NCBI GenBank assembly: GCA_021835845.1
Contig: JAKBJU010000006.1
Span: forward strand, 59,706 to 123,705
Direction of reading: 5' to 3'
Origin: Pseudomonadota bacterium
GTDB taxonomy: Bacteria; Pseudomonadota; Gammaproteobacteria; Burkholderiales; JABEVD01
DNA length: 64,000 bases
A program made the position numbers and the translations under genes. Shown in pieces: positions 1 to 9,454 of the stretch. The notes below the pieces were generated by a model. That model did no database searches. It was not told where the DNA came from and saw only the letters and a list, made by a program, of their open reading frames with translations. Each line of letters starts with the position of its first letter. Positions within the stretch are counted from its first letter, which is position 1.

Positions 1-463
1 CAGCCACGGGATCAAGCCCGAGCAGGGCATAGGCAACCAAGCTGATGATGAAGGCATTGGATGCAAAATCAGCGGGATGGCCGTAGAAGGTCGTCAGCAC
101 CTCGATTCGCGCGGGACTATGGTGTATCTGATGAAAAACCCGCCAGAGCAGATTACTCGCATGCCGCATCCTGTGCCACCAGTAGACCAGAAAGGTCACG
201 CCATAGTATCCGAGCAGTCCCGCAAGCGGCGCGGGCCACGCTGCGACGCGGCGGCTTGCAGTGGGAAAGAGCTTCACTGACTGCAGCCATGGATTGAAAA
301 TTTCCCCGGAAACGGTCATCAGCATCATGCCGAGCAGAACCAGGATCAGTGTGCGCACGATCCAGCGCCAGTCAAACGACTCGCGATGGTTCGGCCACAG
401 TGACTCGACGGCGAGAAGTGTCAGGGTAGCGAGCGCTACGGCCACCTGCGCATATTGATCCAT
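1..463 (-). CDS. Sterol desaturase / fatty acid hydroxylase superfamily protein (C-terminus off the window edge)
   Basis: My own minus-strand translation: MDQYAQVAVALATLTLLAVESLWPNHRESFDW...YWWHRMRHASNLLWRVFHQIHHSPARIEVLTTFYGHPADF, with His-box motifs HRMRH and HQIHH. Absent from the ORF track because it runs off the edge. Confidence 0.8.
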   Translation of the reverse strand, partial: MDQYAQVAVALATLTLLAVESLWPNHRESFDWRWIVRTLILVLLGMMLMTVSGEIFNPWLQSVKLFPTASRRVAAWPAPLAGLLGYYGVTFLVYWWHRMRHASNLLWRVFHQIHHSPARIEVLTTFYGHPADFASNAFIISLVAYALLGLDPVA

Positions 464-632
464 TCCGGTCTTTCGCTGGGTTTTCAGCGACACCTTAACC
501 AGTACCGGCAATGCAGTCAATATTGTCCCATCCGGTAATATCCATGCAATACAGCTTGCTGCGTTCCCAGCTCATGCTGAAAGAGCTGAGCCGCCAGCAT
601 TCCTCCGGGAGATTGCCCCAGAAGCATGTAAA

Positions 633-1619
633 ATGGCGACCATGAATACCCCTTTTTCATCGCTCACGCCGGACGCCATCCTGGACAGCCTGCAAAGTGT
701 TGGGCTGAATGGCAACGGACGTCTGCTCGCCCTCAACAGCTACGAGAACCGCGTCTACCAGGTGGGCATGGAAACGGGGCCTCCCCTGGTCGCGAAATTC
801 TATCGCAGGGGGCGCTGGTCGAATGCAGCCATACTGGAAGAACATGCCTTCATGAACAGCCTCTTTGAGAACGAAATTCCCGCCGTCCCGGCACTCGAGA
901 TAGCAGGAAGAACCCTGCACGAATTCGGAGACTTCAGGTTTGCAGTTTTCGAAAAGCGCGGCGGAAGAGCTCCGGAGCTGGACCGGGAGGACACGCTGGA
1001 GTGGATCGGACGCTTCCTGGGAAGGATACATGCAGTAGGGACGCTCGACGGCTACAAGGCGCGCCCTTCCCTGGAAATCGTCAATTTCGGGGAGGAGCCC
1101 CGTGATTTCCTGCTGTCGAACGGCTTCATTCCGGAAGACCTGACCGAAGCCTACGCGCGCGTTGCAGAACTGGCCATAAATGGCATCCGGCGCGCATTCG
1201 AACGGGCAGGCGACTATTCTTCCATCCGACTACATGGCGACTGCCATGCCGGGAACATGCTCTGGACGGACGACGGTCCCCATTTCGTGGATTTCGACGA
1301 CAGCCTCATGGGGCCGGCGGTGCAGGATCTCTGGCTGATCCTGTCGGGAGACCGCTCGGACATGACGCGGCAGCTCGGGAAAGTGCTTTCCGGCTACGAG
1401 GATTTCTGCGATTTCGACCTGAGGCAACTGCACCTCGTCGAAGCCCTGAGGACATTGCGCCTGATCCACTACAGCGCCTGGCTGGCAAAGCGCTGGGACG
1501 ACCCGGCCTTTCCGGCCGCGTTTCCGTGGTTCAACACGCAACGCTACTGGCAGGACAGGATACTTGAACTGAAAGAGCAGATCTCGCTCATGGATGAAGC
1601 TCCCCTGATGCATTCCTGA
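633..1619 (+). CDS. srkA: Stress response serine/threonine protein kinase SrkA (YihE/RdoA family)
   Basis: Family-like N-terminus (LLALNSYENRVYQVG) and kinase motif RLHGDCHAGNMLW...FVDFDDSLMGPAVQDLW. Confidence 0.88.
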   Translation: MATMNTPFSSLTPDAILDSLQSVGLNGNGRLLALNSYENRVYQVGMETGPPLVAKFYRRGRWSNAAILEEHAFMNSLFENEIPAVPALEIAGRTLHEFGDFRFAVFEKRGGRAPELDREDTLEWIGRFLGRIHAVGTLDGYKARPSLEIVNFGEEPRDFLLSNGFIPEDLTEAYARVAELAINGIRRAFERAGDYSSIRLHGDCHAGNMLWTDDGPHFVDFDDSLMGPAVQDLWLILSGDRSDMTRQLGKVLSGYEDFCDFDLRQLHLVEALRTLRLIHYSAWLAKRWDDPAFPAAFPWFNTQRYWQDRILELKEQISLMDEAPLMHS

Positions 1620-1631
1620 AGAAGAGTGCGC

Positions 1632-3371
1632 TCAGTACCCGAGGACGATGCCCTCCCTTCTCGGATCTGCCCCCCCTTCCCAGCCGGAAGGGATCCTTTC
1701 CACCCCGTGCACCCCGCTGTTGAGATCCATGATGCGAACCTCGTGACCAAGTCTTTCCAGGGGCGCCTTCAGTTTCTCCAGGGCGGTTCCCTTCTCCAGC
1801 AGAACCGGACCGCCGATGCTCCCGACATTGGGCAGGGCTATCGCATCTTCCATGCCGAGATGCCAGTCGACCATGGCACCCAGGGTCTTGGCCACGATAT
1901 CGATGATGAACGGGCCGCCCGGGGAACCCAGGACGGCATAGAGCCGGCCTTTTTCATCGAACACGAAGGTAGGGGACATCGAGCTCCTGGGGCGTTTCCC
2001 GGGTTCTACGCGGTTGGCCACAGGCTTGCCTTCCCGCTCGGGCTCGAAGGAAAAGTCGGTCAGCTCGTTGTTGAGCAGGAAGCCATCCACCATCACGCGG
2101 CTGCCGAAGCCATCCTCGATCGAGGTCGTCATGGAAACCGCATTCCCCCAGCGGTCGACGACAGAAATCTGGCTGGTGGAATGGAATTCCATGGCGCTCC
2201 CCCCTTCGGTCTTCAACCGGGCAGAGCCGGGAGGCTTCCCGGGGTAAACCTGTTCCATGGCCCGCTCATCCCTGATGAGTGCAGCGCGCGACGCGAGGTA
2301 GCCGGGATCGATGAGGCCTGAAAGCGGGACGCTCTCGAAATCGGGATCGGCGAGATAGCGGTCCCTGTCGGCAAAAGCCAACCTTTCCGCCTCCGCCATC
2401 AGGTGCACGGCCTGGAGAGATTCGGGTTGGTTACCCATGTCGAATCGGGACAGCATGCCGAGGATCTGCAATACGGCAACCCCGCCGGAGCTGGGGGGCG
2501 GCATCCCGCACAACCTGTAAGCCCGGTAATTTCCGCAAACCGGGCTGCGCTCGACCGCACGATAGCCCGAGAGATCGGCTTCGGTCATGAGTCCGGGATT
2601 TTTCTGCTGCCCGTGCACTGCAGCCACGATGTCCCGCGCTATCTTTCCATCGTAGAAGGCATCCGCCCCGCCTTTGGCGATTTCCCGAAAGACTCCGGCA
2701 AGTTCCGGATTGCCGAGTTTTTCCCCGACATCCCTGGGACTACCGTCCGCATGGTAGAAGTAAGCCTTCGCTTTTTCCTGGAGCGGCAGAAACTTGTCTC
2801 TCAGAAGCAGGGCATGCAGCCTCGGAGAAACCGGGAAGCCCTGCTCACAAAGTGCAATGGCCGGCCCGAACAATGTCGCCCAGGGCAGTTTTCCGTACTT
2901 CCTGTGGACCGCTTCCAGCATGCGCAAAGTGCCTGGAACTCCAACCGACCTGCCGCCGATCACTGCATCGTAGAATTTCAGGGGCCTGCCCTCTGCATCC
3001 AGGAAAAGGGCCGGGGTGTCCGCAGCTGGCGCGATCTCCCTGCCGTCGAAAGCGGAAATCCTGCCGTCCTTCGAATAATGCAGCAGAAAGGCGCCTCCCC
3101 CGATTCCGGAGGACTGCGGCTCGACAAGATTCAACACCATCTGGACGGCGACCGCCGCATCGACCGCATTCCCCCCGGCTTCCAGCATCGCCATGCCTGC
3201 CTTCACGGCAAGAGGATTGGCTGCCGCGACCATCCCATGCCTTCCCTGAACATGGCCGGCGGGCTTGATGCCGGTAGCGGCTTCCGGAGGGACATACCCC
3301 GCAGCGGATGCGCTTCCCAGCCATACGGCAAGAATCGCCCCAAGAAATAAGCTGAATCTGTCAGGTCTCAT
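1632..3371 (-). CDS. ggt: Gamma-glutamyltransferase
   Basis: Signal peptide; GMVAAANPLAVKAGMAMLEAGGNAVDAAVA, the catalytic Thr region TTSIEDGFGSRVMV, and SSMSPTFVFD. Confidence 0.93.
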   Translation of the reverse strand: MRPDRFSLFLGAILAVWLGSASAAGYVPPEAATGIKPAGHVQGRHGMVAAANPLAVKAGMAMLEAGGNAVDAAVAVQMVLNLVEPQSSGIGGGAFLLHYSKDGRISAFDGREIAPAADTPALFLDAEGRPLKFYDAVIGGRSVGVPGTLRMLEAVHRKYGKLPWATLFGPAIALCEQGFPVSPRLHALLLRDKFLPLQEKAKAYFYHADGSPRDVGEKLGNPELAGVFREIAKGGADAFYDGKIARDIVAAVHGQQKNPGLMTEADLSGYRAVERSPVCGNYRAYRLCGMPPPSSGGVAVLQILGMLSRFDMGNQPESLQAVHLMAEAERLAFADRDRYLADPDFESVPLSGLIDPGYLASRAALIRDERAMEQVYPGKPPGSARLKTEGGSAMEFHSTSQISVVDRWGNAVSMTTSIEDGFGSRVMVDGFLLNNELTDFSFEPEREGKPVANRVEPGKRPRSSMSPTFVFDEKGRLYAVLGSPGGPFIIDIVAKTLGAMVDWHLGMEDAIALPNVGSIGGPVLLEKGTALEKLKAPLERLGHEVRIMDLNSGVHGVERIPSGWEGGADPRREGIVLGY

Positions 3372-3493
3372 GAATCGGTCCGGCGTTCCGATCCATCATC
3401 GTAACATGGATCACATTAGAAAATAATTATTGCACCATTTGGTTATTTTGGAGCTAGAATAATTCCGACAAGAAACAAGAACGGAATTTCTGC

Positions 3494-5377
3494 ATGGCGC
3501 AACTCAAGCTTCATTTCGAAGAACTGAAGGCCAGCGGCGACCTCCCTTCCCCGATGGGCGTTGCGCTTGCCATATTCGAGCTTACCCGAAAGCCGGACGT
3601 GTCCCTTTCGGAAATCGCTCATGTGGTGAAAGCCGATCCATCCCTCAGCGGCAAGCTGATCAAAAGCGCAAACGTCCTCAAGGCGGGCACCCGTTCCATC
3701 GCTTCGGTCTCGAGCGCCATCAACCTGCTCGGCCTCGACGCCACAAGGCAGCTCGTGGTCGGGTTCTCCATCCTTGCCGGGAACCGCAGGGGAGCCTGCA
3801 AGCAATTCGACTACATGCGCTTCTGGTCCAAATCCCTGGCGAGCGCCATTATCGCCCAGATGCTCTGCGAGCGGGAGCGCGTCGCACAACCGGAGGAATG
3901 CTTCGTCGGCGCGCTCTTGAGCGACATCGGCACGCTTGCGCTGGCAACCCTTTATCCCGTTGCCTATTCCGAAATCCTCTCGAGCGGACTTTCCCATCAG
4001 GATCAACTGGAGTGGGAGAAGGCCCGCTTCGAGACGGACCATGTCGAGCTGACTGCAGCCCTGCTCGAAGACTGGATGCTCCCCCCGATGTTCGCAGATG
4101 CCGCAAGCCATCACAGGAACCCCGAATCGACCGATTTTCCGGCGGGTTCCAGGGAGCACAGCCTGTGCAGGATATGGCATTTTGCCGACCTGCTCTCGGA
4201 AAAATTCATTTCTGGAGAAAAGGCCATCGTGCGCAGCATGCCGGAACTCATCGACATGGCGGCCAAGTGGGATCTAGATCCTGACGATTTCGCGGCACTG
4301 AGCAACGAAGCCGTCGCCCAATGGCAGGAATGGAGCAGGGTACTCGAGGTTCCGAGCCGGGAGTTGCCCAATTTCGCCGAAATGATCGCCTCCCTGCCTC
4401 AGGACGAACCGAATCACGAAGCAAAGCAGAATTCCCATCCGGAATTCCCGCTGAGGATCATGCTGGCAGGGGACGACATGCCCGCTCTGGGGCGGCTCAG
4501 CCATGAAGTTTCCTCCCTGGGCCATGCCATCGAAATTGCCACCAATTCGAAGGACGCCTTGCAGCTCGCGCTGGACACCGATCCCCAGCTCATCATTTGC
4601 GATCTTTCGGCGGGGCTGGATTTCGTGAAGGCGCTGCGCGAAGTGCCTGCAGGCAGGTTCGTCTACCTGATCCTCCTGATCCCGGGAAAAGGCGAAGAAG
4701 GACTCGTTGCAGCCTTCGGAGTGGGCGCGGATGCCGTGATGACCAAACCCTATGGCGCCATGGAACTTGCCGCCAGGGTGCTGGCCGGGCAGCGCTTCGT
4801 CAGAATGCGCGAAGAGCTGCAAAGCCAGAGCGAGTCGCTGCGCAACGTCGCAGCCGAGCTCGCGGTTGCCAACCGGCGTGCCCAGCGGGCTTCCCTGACC
4901 GACCAGCTATCCGGCCTGCCCAACAGGCGCTATGCGATCGAGCGCCTGGCAACCGAGTGGAAACGCACGCAGATCCTGTCCTGCCTGCTGATCGATATCG
5001 ACAAATTCAAATCTGTCAACGACATTCACGGCCACGACATCGGCGATGAAGTCATCAGCCATCTCGCCCAGACTCTGCGTGGCGCCCTCAGAACCCAGGA
5101 CGCGATCTGCCGCTTCGGCGGAGAGGAATTCCTCGCGATCCTGCCGAATGCCAATGCGACGGCAGCGATGAATTGCGCCGAGCGCTTCAGGGCGGCAGTC
5201 GAAGCCGCGCGTTTCGCCAAGGGCAGCATCAAGCTCAAGCTGACCGTCAGCATTGGCGTGGCATCGAGGCGCCCTGCCATGAAAAACTTCGAGACTCTCA
5301 TCAAGACCGCAGACAAGGCGCTCTATGAGGCGAAAAAAGACGGCCGCAATACCGTCCGATTGGCGAAGAACGGGTAG
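3494..5377 (+). CDS. HDOD domain + receiver domain + GGDEF diguanylate cyclase
   Basis: N-terminal HDOD (LPSPMGVALAIFELTRKPDVSLSEIAHVVKADPSLSGKLIKSAN), central REC-like domain (IICDLS, KPYG), C-terminal GGEEF (FGGEEFLAILPN). Confidence 0.88.
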   Translation: MAQLKLHFEELKASGDLPSPMGVALAIFELTRKPDVSLSEIAHVVKADPSLSGKLIKSANVLKAGTRSIASVSSAINLLGLDATRQLVVGFSILAGNRRGACKQFDYMRFWSKSLASAIIAQMLCERERVAQPEECFVGALLSDIGTLALATLYPVAYSEILSSGLSHQDQLEWEKARFETDHVELTAALLEDWMLPPMFADAASHHRNPESTDFPAGSREHSLCRIWHFADLLSEKFISGEKAIVRSMPELIDMAAKWDLDPDDFAALSNEAVAQWQEWSRVLEVPSRELPNFAEMIASLPQDEPNHEAKQNSHPEFPLRIMLAGDDMPALGRLSHEVSSLGHAIEIATNSKDALQLALDTDPQLIICDLSAGLDFVKALREVPAGRFVYLILLIPGKGEEGLVAAFGVGADAVMTKPYGAMELAARVLAGQRFVRMREELQSQSESLRNVAAELAVANRRAQRASLTDQLSGLPNRRYAIERLATEWKRTQILSCLLIDIDKFKSVNDIHGHDIGDEVISHLAQTLRGALRTQDAICRFGGEEFLAILPNANATAAMNCAERFRAAVEAARFAKGSIKLKLTVSIGVASRRPAMKNFETLIKTADKALYEAKKDGRNTVRLAKNG

Positions 5378-5496
5378 CCTGAACGCCGAAAGGCCCCCCT
5401 TTATAATAAAAAGATATTAATTCGTAACTTCTTAGTATTTCTAGTATTTTCGTTTCGCGGCTAGCATTCAATCCTGTACCCCAGAGGAGGAATGTC

Positions 5497-5946
5497 ATGC
5501 TCAAGCTGATCGGAAACGAAAGAAAGCTCCAGGATGCGTGGAAAACGCTCCCCGCAACAGAAACCCCCGGAGAGGCGAAGCTTCCCGTGGGTCCCGTGAT
5601 CGTGCCGCTTTCCGTGTGGCTGGCGCGCCGCGCGGAACTGATCCGCCGCGAATACGACCACGGCTGGCCGCTCGGCGTCTGGCTTGCTGCCGACGAAAGT
5701 GCAGAGGCGATAGCGGCGGATCTGGACGATTTCACGGTAATCGCGATCGAATTCGACAGGTATGGCGACGGTCTGGGTTATTCCAGCGCGCGCATGTTGC
5801 GCAACCGCTTCGGCTTCCGCGGAGAACTCCGCGCCATCGGCGACATCGCCGACAAGATCCCACGGCTTGCGCATTTCGGCTTTGACGCTTTTTCCCCATC
5901 GAGGACGAACCAGCCAACGCCTCTTCGATTCGCCGGAGCACGCTGA
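5497..5946 (+). CDS. DUF934 family protein; C-terminus possibly frameshifted
   Basis: VPLSVWLARRAEL...GVWLAADESAEAIAADLDDFTVIAIEFDRYGDGLGYSSARMLRNRFGFRGELRAIGDI is DUF934-like. No cysI/cysH neighbour. Confidence 0.8.
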   Translation: MLKLIGNERKLQDAWKTLPATETPGEAKLPVGPVIVPLSVWLARRAELIRREYDHGWPLGVWLAADESAEAIAADLDDFTVIAIEFDRYGDGLGYSSARMLRNRFGFRGELRAIGDIADKIPRLAHFGFDAFSPSRTNQPTPLRFAGAR

Positions 5947-6020
5947 CTCCATCAGGGCGGTAGGCAATCTGCCTGAACGCGGTGCCCGCCACCCTGAAAC
6001 TTTGCCTTGCAATTACTACA

Positions 6021-6191
6021 TCAGGGCTTCTTTGGGGTGGTGTAAGGCACTTCCTTCTGGTGCGGTTCCCAGGTGGTTTCATAGCCCACAAAGAACTGCC
6101 CCGGCACGATCTCCTTCTGACGCGTAGTCACATGGAATGCGTGCCCGTCGGGAACCTTGGGGCGGGTAAAAGGCTTCTTGTCATCACTCAT
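6021..6191 (-). CDS. 56-aa proline/lysine-rich hypothetical protein
   Basis: Not in the ORF track (<60 aa): MSDDKKPFTRPKVPDGHAFHVTTRQKEIVPGQFFVGYETTWEPHQKEVPYTTPKKP*, preceded by AGGAG about 8 nt from ATG on the minus strand. Confidence 0.65.
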   Translation of the reverse strand: MSDDKKPFTRPKVPDGHAFHVTTRQKEIVPGQFFVGYETTWEPHQKEVPYTTPKKP

Positions 6192-6279
6192 GATCCTATC
6201 TCCTTTGATTGAAGAAAACGGGGGCCTGAAAGCGGGAGGCGCACAACATGCCGCCTAACTGCATAAATTATAATACTAT

Positions 6280-6681
6280 TCAGCGCGTGTAATGTCCCTT
6301 CCCTGGAATCACATGCCGCACCCCCCCCTGGGGATTCTCAGCGTCCCCCTTGTAGCGGGGGATGAGATGAATATGGACATGGAAGACGCTTTGCCCGGCC
6401 GCAGGCCCAACATTGACGCCGACATTGTAGCCATCCGGGCTGAACTCCGTATCAATTTGTTTTTTTTCCTCTTTGATGAGGTCCATGCAGGCGGCCACTT
6501 CTTCCGCTGTCAGGTCGAAAAAGCTGGCGACATGCCGCCGCGGAATGATCAGGGTGTGCCCCGGACTCGCCGGGTAGGAGTCGCGGGCGCTGAAAGCAAG
6601 TTCATGCTGCATCGACACCCCGCGCGGATCCTTGCAAAACAGGCAAGGATTATTGGGATCTCTTTTCACTTCGGAAGACAA
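6280..6681 (-). CDS. HIT family (histidine triad) protein
   Basis: HTLIIPRRHVASFFDL and the HVHIHLIP triad; CLFC near the N-terminus. Confidence 0.92.
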   Translation of the reverse strand: MSSEVKRDPNNPCLFCKDPRGVSMQHELAFSARDSYPASPGHTLIIPRRHVASFFDLTAEEVAACMDLIKEEKKQIDTEFSPDGYNVGVNVGPAAGQSVFHVHIHLIPRYKGDAENPQGGVRHVIPGKGHYTR

Positions 6682-6743
6682 CAGAACACCTCCTCTTCGG
6701 CCTATGGGTTATACTCCGATGCAGTATCTTCAACGAGGACACC

Positions 6744-7163
6744 ATGTTGGCATCGAACAAGGGGCGGGCCTATTTTGCACTGATGGGTTACCATTTCAAC
6801 CCCGACGACATCACACGCCTGCTCGGGATAGAACCCACCTCCGTCGATGCCGCCGGTGCATACAGCGGCCTGGATAAGCCCGTAATCAGTTCATGGGAGC
6901 TGTCGACGGAGACCTTGACTGGCGAGGTGGACGTATTTGCCTTGACGGACACCATCGTCAAGCAGCTGGAGCCCCTCAAGGAAAAAATCGTTGAAGTCTG
7001 CAAAAGCCACAACCTGTCTCCAAGGCTGGGCGTGGCGCTGACCTTGTCCGTTGACAAAGGCGAATCAAGCCCGGAAATCGGGTTCGGCGCCCGAACGATC
7101 CGTTTCCTCGCAGATACCGGCTCATTCATTGACATGGACTGCAAACTCTCCGGGCGAATTTGA
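6744..7163 (+). CDS. DUF4279 domain-containing protein
   Basis: YFALMGYHFNPDDITRLLGIEPTS...SWELST...DVFALTDTIVKQLEPLKEKI. Confidence 0.7.
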   Translation: MLASNKGRAYFALMGYHFNPDDITRLLGIEPTSVDAAGAYSGLDKPVISSWELSTETLTGEVDVFALTDTIVKQLEPLKEKIVEVCKSHNLSPRLGVALTLSVDKGESSPEIGFGARTIRFLADTGSFIDMDCKLSGRI

Positions 7164-8198
7164 TTCGATCCTGTTGCAGTCGGGCGACTTCATCTGCGAC
7201 TGCGCCTTTTTCAGCTGTTCCTGGCAATGCTTCAAACAGAGCGGCTGCAGCGCATGGGGAAAGCATTCCATGATCACTTCGAACTCATCTGCAATTTCTT
7301 CCGCAAGCGCGGCATCCTCTGTCAGTTCGGCAAGTACATTCTGGGCTGTCGCCTTGTTCACTCGGCAGATGACAGCCAGGTGGATGGGCAGCTGCTGCTC
7401 CATGCTCACCGTCCATGCCTTTTCATAAGATCGAATTGCTTCTTCCAGGCGCTGCGGGTTTTCTTCCGACTCGCCGAGATGATGCAGGGCGGCAGCACGG
7501 TTGTTGTGGGTTGCGGTCAATTCCAATGCGTAATTGTCTGCATCGAGTACGGCAAGCGCATTCTTGTAGGCCACGACGGACTTCTGAAATTGCCGGTTGC
7601 CTTTGAGCAGTTTCCCGTAGGCATGCAAGGTGGCACCCAACTGATGCATGGCAGTCATCCAGTCTTCCGGCGACTCGTCTTTCGACCAAACCAGCAGCGC
7701 ATTGGTATAAGCCTCCACGGCGACTTTCAAAGGCTTTGCAGCTTCAAGCAGTCGACCAAGCGCCTGGTTTGCCGTGCCCAGATCGTATTGCGCAGCGGCC
7801 CATTCGAACGGGGTCTTCTCCCGGCTGAATGCCTCCAATGCCTGGTTGAAGCACCGAATAGCCGCGTCAAAGCATTCGGCATCTCTGCGCTGCTGCCCGA
7901 GTGCCGCAAGAATGTTCCCCAGATTGCTCCGGGTCCTGGCCCAGTCCAGCGGGCGATTTCTTGCAATGGATGTGTCTGTCGCCTCGATCGCCTCGCGTAA
8001 CGGCTCGAAAATCTTGGAACTGAAGCAGTGCTGCTCGAAGTTCCCGCGCGTATGGAGAAAGTTGTCGGCCGCAGTCACCTGCCTGTCCGGAGCAGCGGAT
8101 GCCGCCCATTCTTCACCGAGCAGGCCAATAGAGTCGGCGATGGCGCGCTCCAAGGCCCTGTTCTCCGGGTAGATTATGTAACTGTTCGAGAATTTCAT
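7122..8198 (-). CDS. TPR-repeat protein
   Basis: Repeated TPR-like units (DWARTRSNLGNILAALGQQRRDAECFDAAIRCFNQALEAFS; EWAAAQYDLGTANQALG). Confidence 0.75.
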   Translation of the reverse strand: MKFSNSYIIYPENRALERAIADSIGLLGEEWAASAAPDRQVTAADNFLHTRGNFEQHCFSSKIFEPLREAIEATDTSIARNRPLDWARTRSNLGNILAALGQQRRDAECFDAAIRCFNQALEAFSREKTPFEWAAAQYDLGTANQALGRLLEAAKPLKVAVEAYTNALLVWSKDESPEDWMTAMHQLGATLHAYGKLLKGNRQFQKSVVAYKNALAVLDADNYALELTATHNNRAAALHHLGESEENPQRLEEAIRSYEKAWTVSMEQQLPIHLAVICRVNKATAQNVLAELTEDAALAEEIADEFEVIMECFPHALQPLCLKHCQEQLKKAQSQMKSPDCNRIESNSPGEFAVHVNE

Positions 8199-8704
8199 TT
8201 TGCCCGGTCGAGTATTTCGTTCAAGTCGGGATTCGCGTCGACCGCTCCGCCAGCTTCGATTTCTTCATCGGTAGCGTCGCGTATGGACAGAACCTCCAGC
8301 ATGAAAGTGACCTCCCTGCCGCAAAGCGGATTGTTGCCGTCGACGGTCAATGTCTTGTCATCGAATCGGGTCACGATGAAACTTCTGGCTTCACCCTTTT
8401 CATTTTCCATGGTGATGGTCATGCCGATCTCCCGATACGCTTCCGGGACATTTTCAATGCGATCGGTAAACACCAGCGATTCGTCCCGCTCGCCGTACAA
8501 CAGCCTGGTATCGATCGGCATTTCGATGATGTCGCCCACCTTCTTTCCGTACAGTTCATTCGTCACCTGTTCCGACATCACGTCATTCGCGCCATGCACA
8601 TAGCCCAGCGGATAATCCACGGCAACCAGCACGTCACCGGTTTTGGTGTCGATGACCTTGTAACTGAGTTCGACATATTTTTCGTCTTCGATCGTAACTG
8701 ACAT
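8195..8704 (-). CDS. FKBP-type peptidyl-prolyl isomerase, SlyD-like
   Basis: VELSYKVIDTKTGDVLVAVDYPLGYVHGANDVMS...DIIEMPIDTRLLYGERDESLV...TLTVDGNNPLCGREVTFMLEVLSI. Confidence 0.8.
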   Translation of the reverse strand: MSVTIEDEKYVELSYKVIDTKTGDVLVAVDYPLGYVHGANDVMSEQVTNELYGKKVGDIIEMPIDTRLLYGERDESLVFTDRIENVPEAYREIGMTITMENEKGEARSFIVTRFDDKTLTVDGNNPLCGREVTFMLEVLSIRDATDEEIEAGGAVDANPDLNEILDRAK

Positions 8705-8722
8705 AGCCTAATGATTTGCAGA

Positions 8723-9073
8723 TCAAAACAGAGTGGCGCCGAAAATCTTCACCTTGTCATTCTCATACCCCAGCACCAGCCTGCCCAGCCATTCCCCCTT
8801 GTTTTTCTTGTTGATCACTTTGTACAGGACAGTGACATATTCACCACGTCTTATCATGCCAAGATACGCATAGTCTTCCGACAGGTTTTTCGCCAGATCG
8901 CTTCTCGCAAACTGCTTGCCCATCTCTATCTCGTTTGCACCCCTGATGAACGACGAGGAAAAGTTGCGCGTGAAGGCACCGTAGTTTGCTTCATTCGAGT
9001 ATTTGACCAAATCTGCCCACATGGGATTTGCGATTTCCAATATATCTTCATCCGATTTTTCAAGAATGCTCAT
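8723..9073 (-). CDS. Hypothetical protein
   Basis: 116-aa ORF in the same orientation directly upstream of the FKBP gene. Confidence 0.55.
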   Translation of the reverse strand: MSILEKSDEDILEIANPMWADLVKYSNEANYGAFTRNFSSSFIRGANEIEMGKQFARSDLAKNLSEDYAYLGMIRRGEYVTVLYKVINKKNKGEWLGRLVLGYENDKVKIFGATLF

Positions 9074-9181
9074 AAGCTCGCGTGCGTTTCATAATGTTAT
9101 CCATGGCGATGCCCGACGGAAAAAGACCAGCACAAAGCATGCCGGTCCTCTTTCAATGCGCAGGAATAAATCAGTGGTTCC

Positions 9182-9454
9182 CTAGGTCCTGTTAACACTT
9201 GACCGATGCGTGCGAACGTGATGAATCAGGTGACAGGGCAAGGCCGGAGCGGCGCGGTTTGGTTATTCCAAACAAGCCGCGAGGAACGCGGCAATGCGCC
9301 TGATTCAACCGTTCCCTTCGGGTTGCGGCAATATGCTGCGTCAACTGCGTTGCGCGTCTTGCGAAGGGCGCAACCATTCGCTGCGCCGCGCGCCTTGTAT
9401 CCATCGGCATCTTGCCGCAACGCATCCCACCGGATAAGTGTTAACAGGCCCTAG
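9182..9454. mobile_element. MITE-like element with CTAG-bounded terminal inverted repeats
   Basis: Left end CTAGGTCCTGTTAACACTT; right end (reverse complement) CTAGGGCCTGTTAACACTT; ~273 bp; no convincing ORF; internal hairpins (GTTTGGttattCCAAAC) and subterminal TGAATCAGG/CCTGATTCA. Confidence 0.7.
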
